A stretch of DNA of 6,622 nt, taken from the NCBI GenBank assembly GCA_028709355.1, contig JAQVXF010000067.1, forward strand, positions 1-6,622, read 5' to 3'. Within the stretch, counting starts at the first letter, position 1. The number at the start of each line of letters is the position of its first letter. Origin of the DNA: Syntrophomonas sp. (GTDB lineage: Bacteria; Bacillota; Syntrophomonadia; Syntrophomonadales; Syntrophomonadaceae). Below the pieces are notes generated by a model that had not been told where the DNA came from, ran no database searches, and was given only the letters and a program-made list of their open reading frames with translations. Positions 5,947 to 6,622 of this stretch are shown here, piece after piece. The position numbers and the translations under genes are program-made.

Positions 5947-6622
5947 ATGAAGTTCATCGTCACTACTACCCAGTCCCAATCAGTCATGGACTCTGGTTTG
6001 AGCTTATTCTTGAGCGAAACCGGATTTCCCTTTGTACCCCGGCAACGGGCAAGCCTGGCCAAACTGGCCGCCGAACAGGGCACGGCTGGAATTATTGTCT
6101 GGGAGAATTGCGGCCCGTTGCTCTATATTCAGGGCGAAAAACTATTCTTCCATCCCAGCATGGCCAAGAACCGTATCGCTGCCTACCGCAAAAAAGGCCA
6201 GCCGGATTTGATGATCAAAGCCTGCGGTTTGCAGCCCGGCTGGAGTTTTTTGGACTGCACACTGGGAATGGGAGCCGACGCCATCGTGGCTTCGTACTTT
6301 TCCCAGACCGGGCGAATAACTGGTTTGGAATCGCAACCAGCGGTGGCTGCGATTATCGGTTGGGGGATGAAGCTGTATCGAAGTCGGATGGACTGGCTCA
6401 ACCGGGCCGTCCATCTTATCGAAGTAGTGACCGGCAACCACCAATTGTGCCTGCCCGTTATGCCAGATGAGTCTTATGACGTAGTCTATTTTGATCCCAT
6501 GTTCGACCAGCCGCTGCTCAAGAGCCAGGCCCTCAACCCCCTGCGCACGCTGGCCAATCCTGATCCCCTGGAGCCATCCAGCTTGAGCCAGGCGATCCGG
6601 GTAGCCCGGCGGCGGGTAGTCC
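5947..6622 (+). CDS. RsmJ-like class I SAM-dependent methyltransferase, N-terminal part (3' end outside window)
   Basis: An open frame of 225 codons starts at ATG 5947 and runs off the window end; it begins MKFIVTTTQSQSVMDSGLS. Its layout follows E. coli RsmJ (YhiQ), which methylates N2 of a 16S rRNA guanine. FFHPSMAKNR (68-77) sits where RsmJ has MAHRRKFGGG. Motif I is FLDCTLGMGADAIVA (101-115; RsmJ DATAGLGRDAFVLA). Motif II is ITGLES. VVYFDPMF (179-186) matches the RsmJ VVYLDPMF motif. LRTLANPDPLEPSSL then parallels the RsmJ segment leading to its conserved basic KRPD stretch, most of which lies beyond the window. The protein differs from E. coli RsmJ in its N-terminal 60 residues and in lacking the GGG stretch. 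It could methylate a different RNA or another substrate, so no gene symbol is given. The frame is clean, with codon use like its neighbours, and it is the last member of the visible operon. Confidence 0.85.
   Translation, partial: MKFIVTTTQSQSVMDSGLSLFLSETGFPFVPRQRASLAKLAAEQGTAGIIVWENCGPLLYIQGEKLFFHPSMAKNRIAAYRKKGQPDLMIKACGLQPGWSFLDCTLGMGADAIVASYFSQTGRITGLESQPAVAAIIGWGMKLYRSRMDWLNRAVHLIEVVTGNHQLCLPVMPDESYDVVYFDPMFDQPLLKSQALNPLRTLANPDPLEPSSLSQAIRVARRRVV

Larger units (their letters stand above)
1..6622 (+). other. Single-strand mutS-hyuA-like-HDAC-mutL-methyltransferase operon
   Basis: All five genes point the same way, with gaps of 15, -4, 2 and 2 bp. No promoter-sized spacer and no stem followed by a T-run occurs at any junction. 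Transcription as one message is inferred from this packing. The promoter and terminator must lie outside the window, apart from any weak promoter inside a coding region. Confidence 0.85.

Noticed and set aside
5841..6470. 209-codon plus-strand open frame across the mutL end
   Set aside because: It overlaps conserved MutL C-terminal motifs and the methyltransferase motifs in another frame, and its product has no recognisable family features.

Overview
The window is one gapless, plus-strand gene cluster built around DNA mismatch repair. It holds the 3' part of mutS (1-1161), a short hydantoinase/oxoprolinase-family ATPase (1177-2859), an HDAC-fold deacetylase with an added C-terminal zinc ribbon (2856-4205), a complete mutL (4208-5944), and the 5' part of an RsmJ-like class I SAM-dependent methyltransferase (5947 to the window end). 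Junctions are a 15-bp gap, a 4-bp overlap (ATGA), a 2-bp gap and another 2-bp gap. No intergenic stretch could hold a promoter or terminator, so the five genes are most likely one transcript that starts upstream and ends downstream of the window.

The organism is bacterial. MutL carries the C-terminal endonuclease motifs (DQHA, ACK, CPHGRP, FKR) and both MutS and MutL carry candidate beta-clamp motifs. This is the MutH-independent repair type and excludes an Escherichia-like host. GC content by eye is in the mid-to-upper 50s percent, and Shine-Dalgarno sequences are strong and G-rich. The mutS...mutL arrangement followed by a methyltransferase fits an anaerobic Firmicute of the Clostridia, perhaps related to Syntrophomonadales or Peptococcales. 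The lineage is inference, since no rRNA or lineage-specific marker is present.

MutS recognises mismatches and MutL is the licensed nicking endonuclease. The most unusual part of the window is the pair of metabolic-looking genes between them. One is a lone HyuA-type ATPase of about 560 residues with no HyuB partner. The other is a zinc-dependent deacylase with intact metal ligands and a CxxC-X29-CxxC ribbon. They overlap by four bases, so they are probably made in a fixed ratio and may act together on an amide, lactam or acyl-lysine substrate. No RNA gene, mobile element, CRISPR array, riboswitch or terminator was found.
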